A DNA stretch of 36,693 nt from Mageeibacillus sp. UBA5747 (GTDB taxonomy: Bacteria > Bacillota > Clostridia > Saccharofermentanales > UBA5734), in contig DIFN01000034.1 of the NCBI GenBank assembly GCA_002419145.1, positions 56,342-93,034 on the forward strand. Reading direction: 5' to 3'. A program made the translations under genes and the position numbers. The notes below the pieces were generated by a model. That model was not told where the DNA came from, did not search any database, and saw only the letters and a list, made by a program, of their open reading frames with translations. Numbering within the stretch: the stretch's first letter is position 1; every line of letters begins with the position of its first letter. This document shows positions 16,276 through 25,326 of this stretch, piece after piece.

Positions 16276-17522
16276 CCCTGATCCTTTGGCTCAGACTCAG
16301 CCTGTCTGATGGACTGATGTGAAACCTGATTCAAATCCGCTTGAGGCATCTCTGGCAAAGTCGGGATCTGTGGAAGTTTCTTATTTTCTGGCAACTCGAA
16401 ACCATCGACTGACGGTGCCTCCGATACACCTTCCGGTCGGACAGTCAGGCAATAGTTGTTCTCGCCATAATAAACATAGAAATAGGCGACAGGGTAGGGC
16501 CCCTGGCGATCGACATGGCAAAAGACTGGATGTTTGAGTTTTTTGGCCGTCTGGACCAGGGTCTTGAAATCCTGGGCTGTGATGCACCACTCCGGATCCC
16601 AGGCTTTGTCGGCAATCATCATCAGGCGACCCCGGCACTGGCGCTGCATCCGAGCGAGCTTTTTCTCAAAGGGATCCTTACGACGGCTTTGGGTCAGCCG
16701 CAGCCACAGGACCAGACCGGCCAGGAACAGCACACCAGCAGCCGGGAAGACAGCCGGATGGAAGATCTGCAGTACGATCTGATAGGGCAGCAGGCGCCAG
16801 ACAGAAACAGGCTTTAAATCAACCTTTTCTGAGATCGTGAAGGTGTCATTTGTCAAAGGCAAGACCAGAGCGGGCTGGTCGACCAGCGTTGACAAGCCGG
16901 ATGACAGGGCAGTCTCGGTCTTTGCTACCAGGCTGATAACCAGTTCCCCACGCACTGCGATTGGACTTTGGCTGGCAAACGCGTGGAACTGATTCTGAAA
17001 ATCCTGAAGCGGGATGTCAGCTGTACGCTCGATCTGGTACTGGGCTGCCGTCAGGGACAGGACTTCCGGAGCAGCCATGATCCGGCTGTCCTCATAGAGC
17101 AGCTGATCCTGGCCTTTTGTTGAGTAGATGCGCAAGGAGGCAAGGATTTGCGACGATACGGTCAATGGCTGGGTGGAATCAGCCGTTAAGGTATAGTGGA
17201 ACACCGGCCGAACTGCTTGCGCCAGGGCACTGACATAGACCGCATGCTCGCCGGCGAGTGTTTCGGTTGCCGCATCGGGTGCTTTTGCAACAACCTGATA
17301 ATCAATGGTTGCCTGGCGGCTGGCTTGATAGACCCTTGTCGGCAGCGTGACCGTCACAACATTGAAAGTTGCCCAGTACGCCAGCGTGGACAGGGCTGCC
17401 AGGCTGACCAAGACCAAAGCCACTAGCAGCCGCACCAGCCAGTGGACCGAGCGGCGCCGCATGGTTTTATTCTTAGGCTGTGATAATTTTTGGGGCAGGA
17501 TCTGAGCATCATGTTTTTTCAT
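16272..17522 (-). CDS. DUF5305-like two-helix membrane protein
   Basis: The protein (416 residues from the ATG at 17522) has a first membrane helix at about 27-52 and a second at about 265-285 in FPAAGVLFLAGLVLWLRL. An extracellular domain of about 210 residues lies between them. The cytoplasmic tail contains DPFEKKLARMQRQ and WCITAQDFKTLVQTAKKLKHPVFCH. This order and the TLVQTAKKL-type tail resemble DUF5305 proteins, whose function is not known. The start is uncertain: an in-frame TTG at 17552 adds ten residues, and neither start has a strong ribosome binding site. It is divergent from yabE and converges on the unknown surface protein with overlapping stops (TAG at 16272-16274 within TAA at 16273-16275). 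Confidence 0.65.
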   Translation of the reverse strand: MKKHDAQILPQKLSQPKNKTMRRRSVHWLVRLLVALVLVSLAALSTLAYWATFNVVTVTLPTRVYQASRQATIDYQVVAKAPDAATETLAGEHAVYVSALAQAVRPVFHYTLTADSTQPLTVSSQILASLRIYSTKGQDQLLYEDSRIMAAPEVLSLTAAQYQIERTADIPLQDFQNQFHAFASQSPIAVRGELVISLVAKTETALSSGLSTLVDQPALVLPLTNDTFTISEKVDLKPVSVWRLLPYQIVLQIFHPAVFPAAGVLFLAGLVLWLRLTQSRRKDPFEKKLARMQRQCRGRLMMIADKAWDPEWCITAQDFKTLVQTAKKLKHPVFCHVDRQGPYPVAYFYVYYGENNYCLTVRPEGVSEAPSVDGFELPENKKLPQIPTLPEMPQADLNQVSHQSIRQAESEPKDQG

Positions 17523-17627
17523 GCCCTTTATTTTATCAGATTGGACGACCAATTACACCGCAAAGCAGATCTCTAATGGACCCTCAAAAAACAGCAAGAA
17601 TTGACAAAAAACAGCGAGAAGGCCATA

Positions 17628-18944
17628 ATGCACCGTATGAAAAGAAAATCACGCTCCGAAGGACCCCTATCCCCCCGAAGCCATTTTCACTGTGCGCTGG
17701 CTCATGCCAGCCGTCTTGCATCTGTCAGCATAGCCCGGGTCCGGGACTTGCGGACCATCCGGATAGCTTTCAGGCTGCAACTTTTGTTTGTTCTGGCCCT
17801 CTTGCTGTGGGCCACCTTGCTGATCCCACGGCTCGAACAGAAAGCCCTTCTCGATTTGAGCAAAATACCCAGCCAGGTCACCATCATACAGCCAGAAGGC
17901 AGGGTTGAACAGTTAACCTATGCCCGCCGTCTGATGGATGCGGTCGATGAGGCCCAGATCCAGGTCGGGGACCATGACTTGATGAGCCTGCCGGCCAACC
18001 TCTCGCTCGAACCAGGTCACGCATATGAGTTGTCGATCACGCGCCGTTCCGAATTCACCCTGATGTGGAGTGGCTTGGCCGTCGAAGCTGTCAGCGAACC
18101 ACTGACCAGTGTCGACCTGCTGTCGCGTTCGGGCTATGACGACATTGACCTGTCTGATGGCAGCCGGGTGGAACAGCCCGCCGATGACACACTGGTCTAC
18201 ATCGCCGTAGACAAGCGTGAGTACCGAATCACCGAAGAGATACCTTTCAGCAAAGTCTATGTTGACAATCCTGACTTGGAAGTCGGCAAAACCGAGGTGA
18301 CCACCCCAGGCCAGAAGGGCCAGCGTGACCTGATTTTCGAAGAGATTTATGAAGACGGGGTCTTCATCAGCCGTGAGCAGATTGGCACTGAGATCATCAA
18401 AGACCCTGTCCAGGAAGTCATCAGCCGTGGCACCAAGGTCGTTATCAAGCCGATTGACCGGCGCCGCGTCGGATCGACTGTGCTCAGCCGTTTCGACCAG
18501 ATCAAGCCGCTGCTCAAAGAAAACGGCCGCCAGAACTACGAGACTTTCAGTGACAATGGCGATGGCACGATCACCGTAGATGGCAAAACCTTTACCTGCG
18601 AGTCTGTCAGCAAGCGCCGCATCACAAGCTACGATGGCCTTGAAGTCTGCGTCCACATGGGCGATCATACGCCCGCGATCAATCACAACACGTTCTCCGG
18701 CATTCCAGCTCAGCGGGGTCTTGTGGCGACCTATGGCAAGCACAGCGATGGCAAGATCTATCCCACCCTGCCCCTGGGGACCGTTGTTTTCATTGAGGGC
18801 TACGGATTGGGCGTCATCGCTGATCTGCACGCTTCCCACAGCAATCATGATCTGCTCGACGTCTGCTTTGATCCTGGTGAAACGCTGAGCGGACAGGGCT
18901 TGCCCACGGCCAATCGTACGTCATACATCCTATCTTTCCCTTGA
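17628..18944 (+). CDS. yabE: YabE-like G5/3D domain cell wall protein
   Basis: The 438-residue protein has a basic N-terminus, one membrane helix (about 48-68), two DUF348-like segments (about 75-195), and a G5 domain (about 198-270, TEEIPFSKVYVDNPDLEVG to QEVISRGTKVV). At the C-terminus is a 3D-type domain (LPLGTVVFIEGYGLGVIAD, then LLDVCFD). YabE/YocH-type 3D domains are related to lytic transglycosylases such as MltA and act on peptidoglycan. Here the usual VDP before PLGT reads IYP and the usual DTGG is replaced by DLHASHS, so activity is uncertain. I chose ATG 17628, with GAGAAGG before it, over an upstream TTG. As in Bacillus it lies directly upstream of rsmA, but the rnmV gene usually between them is absent. 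Confidence 0.82.
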   Translation: MHRMKRKSRSEGPLSPRSHFHCALAHASRLASVSIARVRDLRTIRIAFRLQLLFVLALLLWATLLIPRLEQKALLDLSKIPSQVTIIQPEGRVEQLTYARRLMDAVDEAQIQVGDHDLMSLPANLSLEPGHAYELSITRRSEFTLMWSGLAVEAVSEPLTSVDLLSRSGYDDIDLSDGSRVEQPADDTLVYIAVDKREYRITEEIPFSKVYVDNPDLEVGKTEVTTPGQKGQRDLIFEEIYEDGVFISREQIGTEIIKDPVQEVISRGTKVVIKPIDRRRVGSTVLSRFDQIKPLLKENGRQNYETFSDNGDGTITVDGKTFTCESVSKRRITSYDGLEVCVHMGDHTPAINHNTFSGIPAQRGLVATYGKHSDGKIYPTLPLGTVVFIEGYGLGVIADLHASHSNHDLLDVCFDPGETLSGQGLPTANRTSYILSFP

Positions 18945-18957
18945 GGTACCTGACTGC

Positions 18958-19824
18958 ATGAACCTGGCGCAGACCAAAGCGCTCCTGTCTGAATTCAACA
19001 TCCAGCCGACCCGCTCCCTTGGCCAGAATTTCCTGGTTGACGAACGGGTCGTTGCGCGCATTGGCGATCTGGCAGACCTGACACCAGAAGACCTGGTGAT
19101 CGAAATCGGGCCAGGTGTGGGCCATCTGACGGTCGAACTGGCAAGCCGTGCCGGATGGGTCATAGCCATTGAGATTGACCATCATCTGTTGGCAGCCTTG
19201 TCCCACAATCTCGCGAACTTTGGCACCGTGACCTTGATTCATGGTGATGCGCTCACCCAGAACTTGAGGCAACTTTGTCAGGACTGGCCAGGACCGGTAA
19301 AAGTTGTCGCCAACCTGCCCTATTATGTCACGACCGACCTGATGCTTAAACTCATGACCGAAGTGCCATATTGCCAGAGTTTGACGCTGATGATGCAAAA
19401 AGAAGCGGCTGAACGCATCATGGCCCCTGTTGGCAGCAAAGGGTACAGCCCAGTTGGCATCATCGCAGCCTGCAGCGGCACTCTGCGTCGTGTTCTGTCT
19501 GTAGGAAGGGGCAGTTATTTTCCCCAGCCCCATGTTGATTCGGTTGTTCTTCAGCTCAAACCTCATCCCACCCAGCTGATCGCTGCCCAGGATCTGGCCA
19601 GGTTTGGCCAATTCCTGCAAGTTTGCTTTCACCAGCGCCGTAAAACCCTTTACAACAACCTCAATGGGTTCGCACGGACAGAAAGAGGCACACTCACGCC
19701 GGAAATTTGGATGAAACTGATCGAGAACCTGCCTGCCGACCGGAATGCCCGGGCAGAATCGCTGACGGCACCGCAATTTGCCAAACTCTATTATTCAATT
19801 ATTGAAATCTCAAAATTCGTATGA
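18958..19824 (+). CDS. rsmA: 16S rRNA dimethyladenosine transferase (KsgA/RsmA)
   Basis: This enzyme adds two methyl groups to each of two neighbouring adenines in the 3'-terminal hairpin of 16S rRNA, using S-adenosylmethionine, late in 30S assembly. The protein is 288 residues, a normal length. Motifs are LGQNFLVD near 22, the SAM-binding IEIGPGVGHLT near 47 and the catalytic NLPYYVTT near 120. It starts 13 nt after yabE, with GAGGT upstream, so the two are probably co-transcribed. The promoter of pckG overlaps its 3' end. Confidence 0.96.
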   Translation: MNLAQTKALLSEFNIQPTRSLGQNFLVDERVVARIGDLADLTPEDLVIEIGPGVGHLTVELASRAGWVIAIEIDHHLLAALSHNLANFGTVTLIHGDALTQNLRQLCQDWPGPVKVVANLPYYVTTDLMLKLMTEVPYCQSLTLMMQKEAAERIMAPVGSKGYSPVGIIAACSGTLRRVLSVGRGSYFPQPHVDSVVLQLKPHPTQLIAAQDLARFGQFLQVCFHQRRKTLYNNLNGFARTERGTLTPEIWMKLIENLPADRNARAESLTAPQFAKLYYSIIEISKFV

Positions 19825-19830
19825 TACGAT
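19802..19830 (+). promoter_or_regulatory. Promoter of the PEP carboxykinase gene
   Basis: TTGAAA (19802-19807), a 17-bp spacer, then TACGAT (19825-19830) preceded by TGA (an extended -10). The predicted start near 19837 gives a leader of about 113 nt that includes the small ORF at 19858. The -35 box lies inside the end of rsmA. Confidence 0.6.
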
Positions 19831-19857
19831 TGATTTCATAGCGTCTTGGGGGGAACC

Positions 19858-19953
19858 ATGTACGGGACGCGAGGGAGCAGCCTGACCTTTTTTATCGGAA
19901 ACGATTGCGAAGGGATGGCATACAATTTATATCTGGAAGGAGCCCTGACATGA
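19858..19953 (+). CDS. Candidate 31-residue leader peptide upstream of pckG
   Basis: An ATG at 19858 with a G-rich stretch (TTGGGGGGAACC) seven bases upstream opens a 31-codon frame. The peptide starts MYGTRGSSLTFFIGND and ends LEGALT. Its TGA overlaps the pckG ATG as ATGA (19950-19953), the classic arrangement for translational coupling. The pckG ribosome binding site lies inside it. No hydrophobic helix or known family is visible and the frame is short, so it may be fortuitous. If real, its translation could control access to the pckG start. Confidence 0.35.
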   Translation: MYGTRGSSLTFFIGNDCEGMAYNLYLEGALT

Positions 19954-21749
19954 ACAAAAACGCCAAATTGCAAGCATGGGTTGACGAAGTTGCAAAAATG
20001 ACTCAACCGGATTCAATCCACTGGTGCGACGGATCTGAGGAAGAAAACCAGCGTCTTTTAGACCTGATGGTCGAAACAGGTGCAGCGACCCTGCTCAACC
20101 AGGACAAGCGCCCTGGCTGCTACCTGTTCCGCAGTGATGCATCCGATGTTGCCCGTGTCGAAAACCGCACCTACATTGCCTCGGCCAAACAGGAAGATGC
20201 CGGCCCGACCAATAACTGGATCGACCCGGTCGAACTCAAGGAAACCATGAAAGGTCTCTACAACGGCTGCATGAAGGGCCGTACCCTCTATGTCATCCCC
20301 TTCTCGATGGGCCCGATCGGCTCTCCGATTTCCAAGATCGGCGTTGAAATCACCGACAGCCCCTATGTGGTCGTCAACATGCGCATCATGACCCGCATGG
20401 GCCAGGCTGTCCTCGATACCCTCGGCACCGACGGCGAATTTGTACCTTGCTTGCATTCAGTTGGTGCCCCGCTCGCCGAAGGCCAGCAGGACGTACCATG
20501 GCCCTGTGCCCCGATCGAACAGAAATACATCAGCCATTTCCCGGATGAACGCCTGATCTGGTCCTATGGCTCCGGTTACGGCGGCAACGCCCTGCTCGGT
20601 AAAAAATGCTTTGCCTTACGCATCGCTTCCGTCCAGGCTCGTGACGAAGGCTGGCTCGCCGAACACATGCTGATCTTGCGCCTGACCAGTCCCGAAGGTG
20701 ACGTCAAGTACATCGCCGGCGCATTCCCGAGCGCCTGCGGCAAGACCAACCTGGCCATGCTGATCCCGACCATCCCCGGCTGGAAAGTCGAAACCATCGG
20801 TGATGACATCGCCTGGATGAAATATGGCGCCGACGGCCGTCTCTATGCCATCAACCCGGAAGCTGGTTTCTTCGGCGTGGCCCCGGGTACCTCCGATGCC
20901 TCCAACTTCAACGCCATGCGCAGCATCGACAAAAACACCATTTTTACCAATGTCGCTCTGACCGATGATGGCGATGTGTGGTGGGAAGGCATCGGCACCG
21001 AAGCCCCAGAGCACCTGATCGACTGGAAGGGCCGTGATTGGACCAAGGGTTCCAGCGAACCAGCAGCTCATCCGAATGCCCGTTTCACCGCTCCAGCCAA
21101 GCAATGCCCGGTTATCGCCCCCGAGTGGGAAGATCCGGCCGGCGTTCCGATCTCGGCAATCCTCGTTGGCGGCCGCCGCAAAACCACCATCCCGCTGGTC
21201 CACGAGAGCTTTGACTGGAACCACGGCGTCTTCCTCGGCTCAATCATGGGCTCGGAAATCACCGCCGCCGCCATCTCCGACAAGATCGGCCAGGTCCGCC
21301 GCGATCCGTTTGCCATGTTGCCCTTCTGCGGCTATCATATTTGCGACTACCTCCAGCACTGGATCGATGTCGGTTCCAAATCAACAGCAGATAAACTGCC
21401 CAAGATCTTCTATGTCAACTGGTTCCGCAAAGACGAGAGCGGCAAATGGCTGTGGCCCGGCTTCGGTGAAAACAGCCGCGTCCTCAAATGGGTCGTCGAG
21501 CGCGTCTCCGGCAAAGGCGAAGCAGTCAAGACTGCCATCGGCTATATGCCAACCGAATCTGCCATCGACACCAATGGCCTCGATGTCAGCGCTGCCGACA
21601 TGGCTGAGCTCCTCAAGGTCAGCAAAGACGAATGGCTCAATGAAGTCGAATCGATCCGCGCTCACTACGCCTCCTATGGCGAAAAGCTGCCGGTCGAACT
21701 GGCTCACCAGCTTGAAGCCCTCGAAAAACGCCTCAACGAAATGGCCTGA
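19950..21749 (+). CDS. pckG: Phosphoenolpyruvate carboxykinase, GTP-dependent type
   Basis: This enzyme interconverts oxaloacetate and phosphoenolpyruvate with GTP/GDP, linking the C4 acid pool and glycolysis. It may run in either direction in anaerobes. The 599-residue length and motifs are of the GTP class: PFSMGPIGSPISKIG, the P-loop with the hyper-reactive cysteine AFPSACGKTNLAM (C263, K265), GDDIAWMKYG, and RKTTIPLVHESFDW. This is distinct from the roughly 530-residue ATP form common in many Clostridia. I chose ATG 19950 because GGAAGGAG lies eight bases upstream. It has its own promoter, a small leader ORF and a terminator, so it is a single-gene unit. Confidence 0.95.
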   Translation: MNKNAKLQAWVDEVAKMTQPDSIHWCDGSEEENQRLLDLMVETGAATLLNQDKRPGCYLFRSDASDVARVENRTYIASAKQEDAGPTNNWIDPVELKETMKGLYNGCMKGRTLYVIPFSMGPIGSPISKIGVEITDSPYVVVNMRIMTRMGQAVLDTLGTDGEFVPCLHSVGAPLAEGQQDVPWPCAPIEQKYISHFPDERLIWSYGSGYGGNALLGKKCFALRIASVQARDEGWLAEHMLILRLTSPEGDVKYIAGAFPSACGKTNLAMLIPTIPGWKVETIGDDIAWMKYGADGRLYAINPEAGFFGVAPGTSDASNFNAMRSIDKNTIFTNVALTDDGDVWWEGIGTEAPEHLIDWKGRDWTKGSSEPAAHPNARFTAPAKQCPVIAPEWEDPAGVPISAILVGGRRKTTIPLVHESFDWNHGVFLGSIMGSEITAAAISDKIGQVRRDPFAMLPFCGYHICDYLQHWIDVGSKSTADKLPKIFYVNWFRKDESGKWLWPGFGENSRVLKWVVERVSGKGEAVKTAIGYMPTESAIDTNGLDVSAADMAELLKVSKDEWLNEVESIRAHYASYGEKLPVELAHQLEALEKRLNEMA

Positions 21750-21755
21750 GAAATA

Positions 21756-21778
21756 GGTGCCAGCTTTTGCTTGGCACC
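21756..21778 (+). other. Imperfect hairpin just after pckG
   Basis: GGTGCCA (21756-21762) pairs with TGGCACC (21772-21778) around an interior GC-TTTT-GC with one bulged T. It starts seven bases after the pckG stop and has no T-run. It could protect the mRNA 3' end ahead of the true terminator 50 nt further on. Confidence 0.4.
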
Positions 21779-21828
21779 AGACGCAATCATTTCCAGTCGC
21801 CTGACCCAACCCTGACCTTTTAGAACAT

Positions 21829-21870
21829 GCCAGCCTGCTTTGCCAAAGTGAAGCAGGCTGGCTTTGTTGT
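21829..21870 (+). terminator. Rho-independent terminator of pckG
   Basis: A perfect 12-bp stem GCCAGCCTGCTT/AAGCAGGCTGGC (21829-21840 with 21851-21862) with a 10-base loop is followed by TTTGTTGT. It is one of the clearest terminators in the window. Confidence 0.85.
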
Positions 21871-21898
21871 GGCAAAGAGAACCATGCCCGCCATCTTG

Positions 21899-21927
21899 TT
21901 GCCGTCTGCACCGGGGTGAATTATACT
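21899..21927 (+). promoter_or_regulatory. Promoter of zapA–U32 peptidase
   Basis: TTGCCG (21899-21904), 17 bp, then TATACT (21922-21927). The start would be near 21934. The roughly 90-nt leader contains a hairpin with one mismatch (21980-22000, arms ATTGTGCGC and GCGCCCAAT) just before the zapA ribosome binding site. Confidence 0.6.
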
Positions 21928-22023
21928 GAACAGGGTTCCGGTTGATCTTTTTGCAGCCGGCCTAACATCCGATCGGATCATTGTGCGCTCTGCGCCCAAT
22001 CCTGTGCTTGGGAGTGAACACCT

Positions 22024-22668
22024 GTGTCAGAAATAGTCAAACGCGTCCACGTCCGGATTGCCGGTGTTGCTTACCAGTTGGCCGCCACCGAGGACGAAGC
22101 CCATATCCGCAAAATGGCTGCCCAAGCAGACGAAATGATTCGCCAGGTTCTTTTGGCCAGCCCACATCTTAGCCAATCCATGGCCACCATTTTGGCGCTC
22201 GTCAATGCCATGGATGAGGTCAACAAATATCGACGCCAGAGCGAATCCCTGCAGAAAGAGAAAGATTCACTGGCCTTGCAGATGCAGCACCTGAAAACCG
22301 AGCTTGACCGTGTCCGGGAGCAAAACTGGGACATGCGCAAGGACCAACTGCAGATGCAGCGCTTGATCGCCGAATATGAGAAACGCTTTGAACAGATCCT
22401 GTCTGCTGCCGATACGCAGGAAAAAGCTGCTGCTGAGCCTGAGCCAGCGTTAGTGACGCAAAACCACGCCAGTGAAGAAATGAATGTGATCCAAGCTCAC
22501 GAAATGTCGGATGCGAGCGAACAAACGCCAGCTTATACGGATGATGGCACAACTGGCACCGTTGACAACGAATCCGAACTCAGCGCGGGACCCGCACCTG
22601 AAAACCCTGCCCCCTCGCCTCTGACTCTGGCACGCTACCAGCAGTCCCGACTGGAGGACTACATTTGA
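22024..22668 (+). CDS. zapA: ZapA-like cell division protein with extended tail
   Basis: ZapA binds FtsZ and bundles its filaments at mid-cell. Residues 1-60 match the ZapA head (VKRVHVRIAGVAYQLAATEDEAHIRKMAAQADEMI, with the typical LN AMDEV helix after it). A coiled coil runs from about 60 to 125. The remaining roughly 85 residues are Glu/Pro/Ser-rich and look disordered, making the protein 214 residues against the usual 80-130. It starts at GTG 22024 with GGGAG upstream. The following U32 peptidase gene overlaps its stop, a pairing common in Clostridia. Confidence 0.85.
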   Translation: MSEIVKRVHVRIAGVAYQLAATEDEAHIRKMAAQADEMIRQVLLASPHLSQSMATILALVNAMDEVNKYRRQSESLQKEKDSLALQMQHLKTELDRVREQNWDMRKDQLQMQRLIAEYEKRFEQILSAADTQEKAAAEPEPALVTQNHASEEMNVIQAHEMSDASEQTPAYTDDGTTGTVDNESELSAGPAPENPAPSPLTLARYQQSRLEDYI

Positions 22669-25316
22669 TTCCAATATCCGCCAACACAGCCGCCCAGACA
22701 CCCTCAAACACACCCTCGATTCCACCTTCGAACCTGCCTGCGAGCGTTATCCACTTGCCCGAACTGCTAGCGCCTGCCGGCAGCCTCGCGGCACTGGAAG
22801 TCGCCGTTAAAAATGGTGCTGACGCTGTCTATTTTGGTCTTGATCGCTTTAGTGCCCGGAGTGCGGCCCAAAACCTGACCCTGGAGCAACTCCCAGGTGC
22901 CATCCGTTTTCTGCACGAACATTCTTCGCGCGGCTACCTCGCGCTCAATACCTTGCTGCGCAACGATGAATGGCCGGCCGCCCTGGACCTGGCCCGCGAA
23001 GCTGCCGCAGCCGGTGTGGATGCGATCATCGTCCAGGACCTGGGCCTGATTCGGGAATTGCAGCGCCAACTGCCCGAAATCCCGCTGCATGGCAGCACTC
23101 AGATGACTCTGGCCCGCTCAAATGACATGGATTTGGCTCTGGATCTGGGCCTCGAGCGCATCGTGCTGCCGCGCGAATTAAGCGGCCGGGAAATCACCGA
23201 ACTGGCAGCACAAGCTCGCCAGAAGGGCCTCGAAACCGAAGTATTTATCCACGGTGCGCTCTGCATCTGCTTTTCCGGCCAATGCCTCATGAGCAGCCTG
23301 ATCGGTGGGCGCAGCGGCAATCGCGGCGCCTGTGCTCAGCCCTGTCGCCTCGACTACCAGCTTGGCCGTGAGTCTGGCGCCCTGTACAGCCCGAAAGACC
23401 AGTCCCTGCTGCTCCATTTGCCGGAACTGGTCCAGTCCGGGGTGCAGGCACTGAAAATCGAAGGTCGGATGCGCAGCCCGGCGTACGTCGGTCAGGCAGT
23501 GGGCGCCTATCGTCTGGCTCTCAATCGCATTGCAGAGTTCCTGTCCGCAGGCCAGGCGGAGCACGACATCACGGAACGCTGGCCGTCTGAAATCACATGG
23601 CTCCAGGATCGGCTGCTCCAGGCTTTCAACCGCGATGGCTCATTCACGACCGATTACTGGCGCGGTCATACCTATCAAAACCTGATGGTCCAAGGCTTGC
23701 CGGGCAGCCACGGAGTCCTGGCCGGCACAATCAGCCGGATTGAAGCCGGAAAAGGCCTGCTCTGGCTTCATTCCAGCCACCCACTGCCGCTTGCGACCGG
23801 TGACATCCTCGCTGTTCGCCGCCCTCAGCCCCCATCTCCTGAGCAGGCCATCGCCAGTGCCCCGATCGGGTCCTGCCAGTCCAGTCCGGACGGCCTGCTC
23901 ATCAAAGGTTTTCACCCCGATGCTTTGCGTAACCTGCAGCGCGGCGACCAGGTCTACCGCATGAGCGACCATCAATCCGAGCAGCAGGCGCTTAAGGCCG
24001 ACAACCGCAAAACAGAGATCCATATGACGCTCACCGCCCAGTCCCTGAGGGCCAAAGTCGTGACAGGCCCCTTTGCCGGCTGCTCTGCCACCCGTTCTTA
24101 TGTGGTCGATCCAGCCGTCCAGCCTTTGCAACCGGATCGGGCCGCACAACAGCTGAAAAAATCCGGTGGCACAGCTTTCAGGGTGGGCGAGATCACCCTC
24201 ACGGACCCTGTTCAGATGACCATCAGCCAGCTGAATCACGTGCGCCGGGAGACTCTGACCCAGCTAGGCGACCAGCTAGCACAGGCAGCACGGCGCAAAG
24301 CACCCGCGCCAGAGCAGGGAATAGGCAAAACTCATCCCCTCCAATCGACTTTGGCTGTGATCAACCCTGAAAGGTCCATAGACAACACCGGAACGCCCGA
24401 GATTTCGGCGTATTTCCATCAGCTTCCTGAGCACGAAGCTGAGATCGCCTGTGGGGCTGATGTCTACATTTTACCGCTGCTCGCTCTCAACAGCACACGC
24501 ATCGCTTCCGTGGCGCAAACCCTGCGCTCGACCGAACCCAAAGCCCGAATCGTTGTTCAATGGCCACCCTTGGTCACCGGCATCCAAGCACCGATACTGC
24601 CTGACCTGCTCGCCGCAGCTGCCGACTGGCCGATCGATGGCGTCTGCACCGCCTGGCCTGCGTACTGGGATCCATGCCAGGAGAACCGCCTGCGCATCGC
24701 CGACACAACGGCCAATCTGTTCAACACCCCGGCTTTGTCCCTGGCGGCAGATCTGGGTGCGACCACCCTCTGCCCATCACTTGAACTCACGATTGACCAG
24801 CTGAGAGCAGTTCTGGCCGACTTTCCCGCTGGGCCGAATGCCCCCACTGTGACGATCGAACGACCTCTTTATGGTCGCCTGCGTCTGATGAGCACAGCCT
24901 ATTGCCCGATTGGTAAAAACCAGGAGCACTGCCGGCGCTGTGTCCGCTCTGCCCAGCCTGATGATGGCCAGCCCGAATGGCTGACCGACCGCAAAGGCGC
25001 TCGTTTCCTGGTGGTACCCCACCCCCGGACCTGTCAAGCCGACCTGCTGAGCAGCGACCTGCTCGCTGTACCCGACGAATTCACCTCCCTTCAAACCGTC
25101 CTGAGCCCGACACAGTCCTGGCGTTCGCGCCTCTACTTTGCCGATGAAACTGTGGCAGAGCGACGTGCCCTGACCTTGTGCGCACGGCAGCTGCTGGCAG
25201 CGGCACCGGCAACAGAGAAGAAGGCCCGTAACGATTTCCTGGCCCTGGTTCAGCAAATCGCTACCCGGCTGGAAACACGTCTCACCACCGGCCATTACCA
25301 GCGCGGCGTCATTTGA
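22665..25316 (+). CDS. U32 family peptidase with C-terminal collagenase-like (DUF3656-type) extension
   Basis: This 883-residue protein belongs to the U32 family, now known to include tRNA/rRNA uridine hydroxylation enzymes (TrhP, RlhA) as well as proteins first called collagenases. The N-terminus LPELLAPAGSLAALEVAVKNGADAVYFG and the signature EVFIHGALCICFSGQCLMS with later CAQPC (cysteines likely ligating a metal or cluster) are intact. A second Cys group, CPIGKNQEHCRRC, lies near the C-terminus. The start appears to be TTG at 22665, seven bases after GGAGG and overlapping the zapA TGA, so translation is coupled. I prefer an RNA-modification role to proteolysis, but that is inference. Confidence 0.88.
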   Translation: MIPISANTAAQTPSNTPSIPPSNLPASVIHLPELLAPAGSLAALEVAVKNGADAVYFGLDRFSARSAAQNLTLEQLPGAIRFLHEHSSRGYLALNTLLRNDEWPAALDLAREAAAAGVDAIIVQDLGLIRELQRQLPEIPLHGSTQMTLARSNDMDLALDLGLERIVLPRELSGREITELAAQARQKGLETEVFIHGALCICFSGQCLMSSLIGGRSGNRGACAQPCRLDYQLGRESGALYSPKDQSLLLHLPELVQSGVQALKIEGRMRSPAYVGQAVGAYRLALNRIAEFLSAGQAEHDITERWPSEITWLQDRLLQAFNRDGSFTTDYWRGHTYQNLMVQGLPGSHGVLAGTISRIEAGKGLLWLHSSHPLPLATGDILAVRRPQPPSPEQAIASAPIGSCQSSPDGLLIKGFHPDALRNLQRGDQVYRMSDHQSEQQALKADNRKTEIHMTLTAQSLRAKVVTGPFAGCSATRSYVVDPAVQPLQPDRAAQQLKKSGGTAFRVGEITLTDPVQMTISQLNHVRRETLTQLGDQLAQAARRKAPAPEQGIGKTHPLQSTLAVINPERSIDNTGTPEISAYFHQLPEHEAEIACGADVYILPLLALNSTRIASVAQTLRSTEPKARIVVQWPPLVTGIQAPILPDLLAAAADWPIDGVCTAWPAYWDPCQENRLRIADTTANLFNTPALSLAADLGATTLCPSLELTIDQLRAVLADFPAGPNAPTVTIERPLYGRLRLMSTAYCPIGKNQEHCRRCVRSAQPDDGQPEWLTDRKGARFLVVPHPRTCQADLLSSDLLAVPDEFTSLQTVLSPTQSWRSRLYFADETVAERRALTLCARQLLAAAPATEKKARNDFLALVQQIATRLETRLTTGHYQRGVI

Positions 25317-25326
25317 CGGCGCTGAT

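Noticed and set aside
19905..19933. TTGCGA and TATATC as the pckG promoter.
   Set aside because: The start would fall inside the pckG ribosome binding site; the TTGAAA/TGA-TACGAT promoter at 19802-19830 fits better.
22742..22752. DnaA-box-like TTATCCACT at the start of the U32 gene.
   Set aside because: It is a single mismatch site inside coding sequence with no cluster around it.
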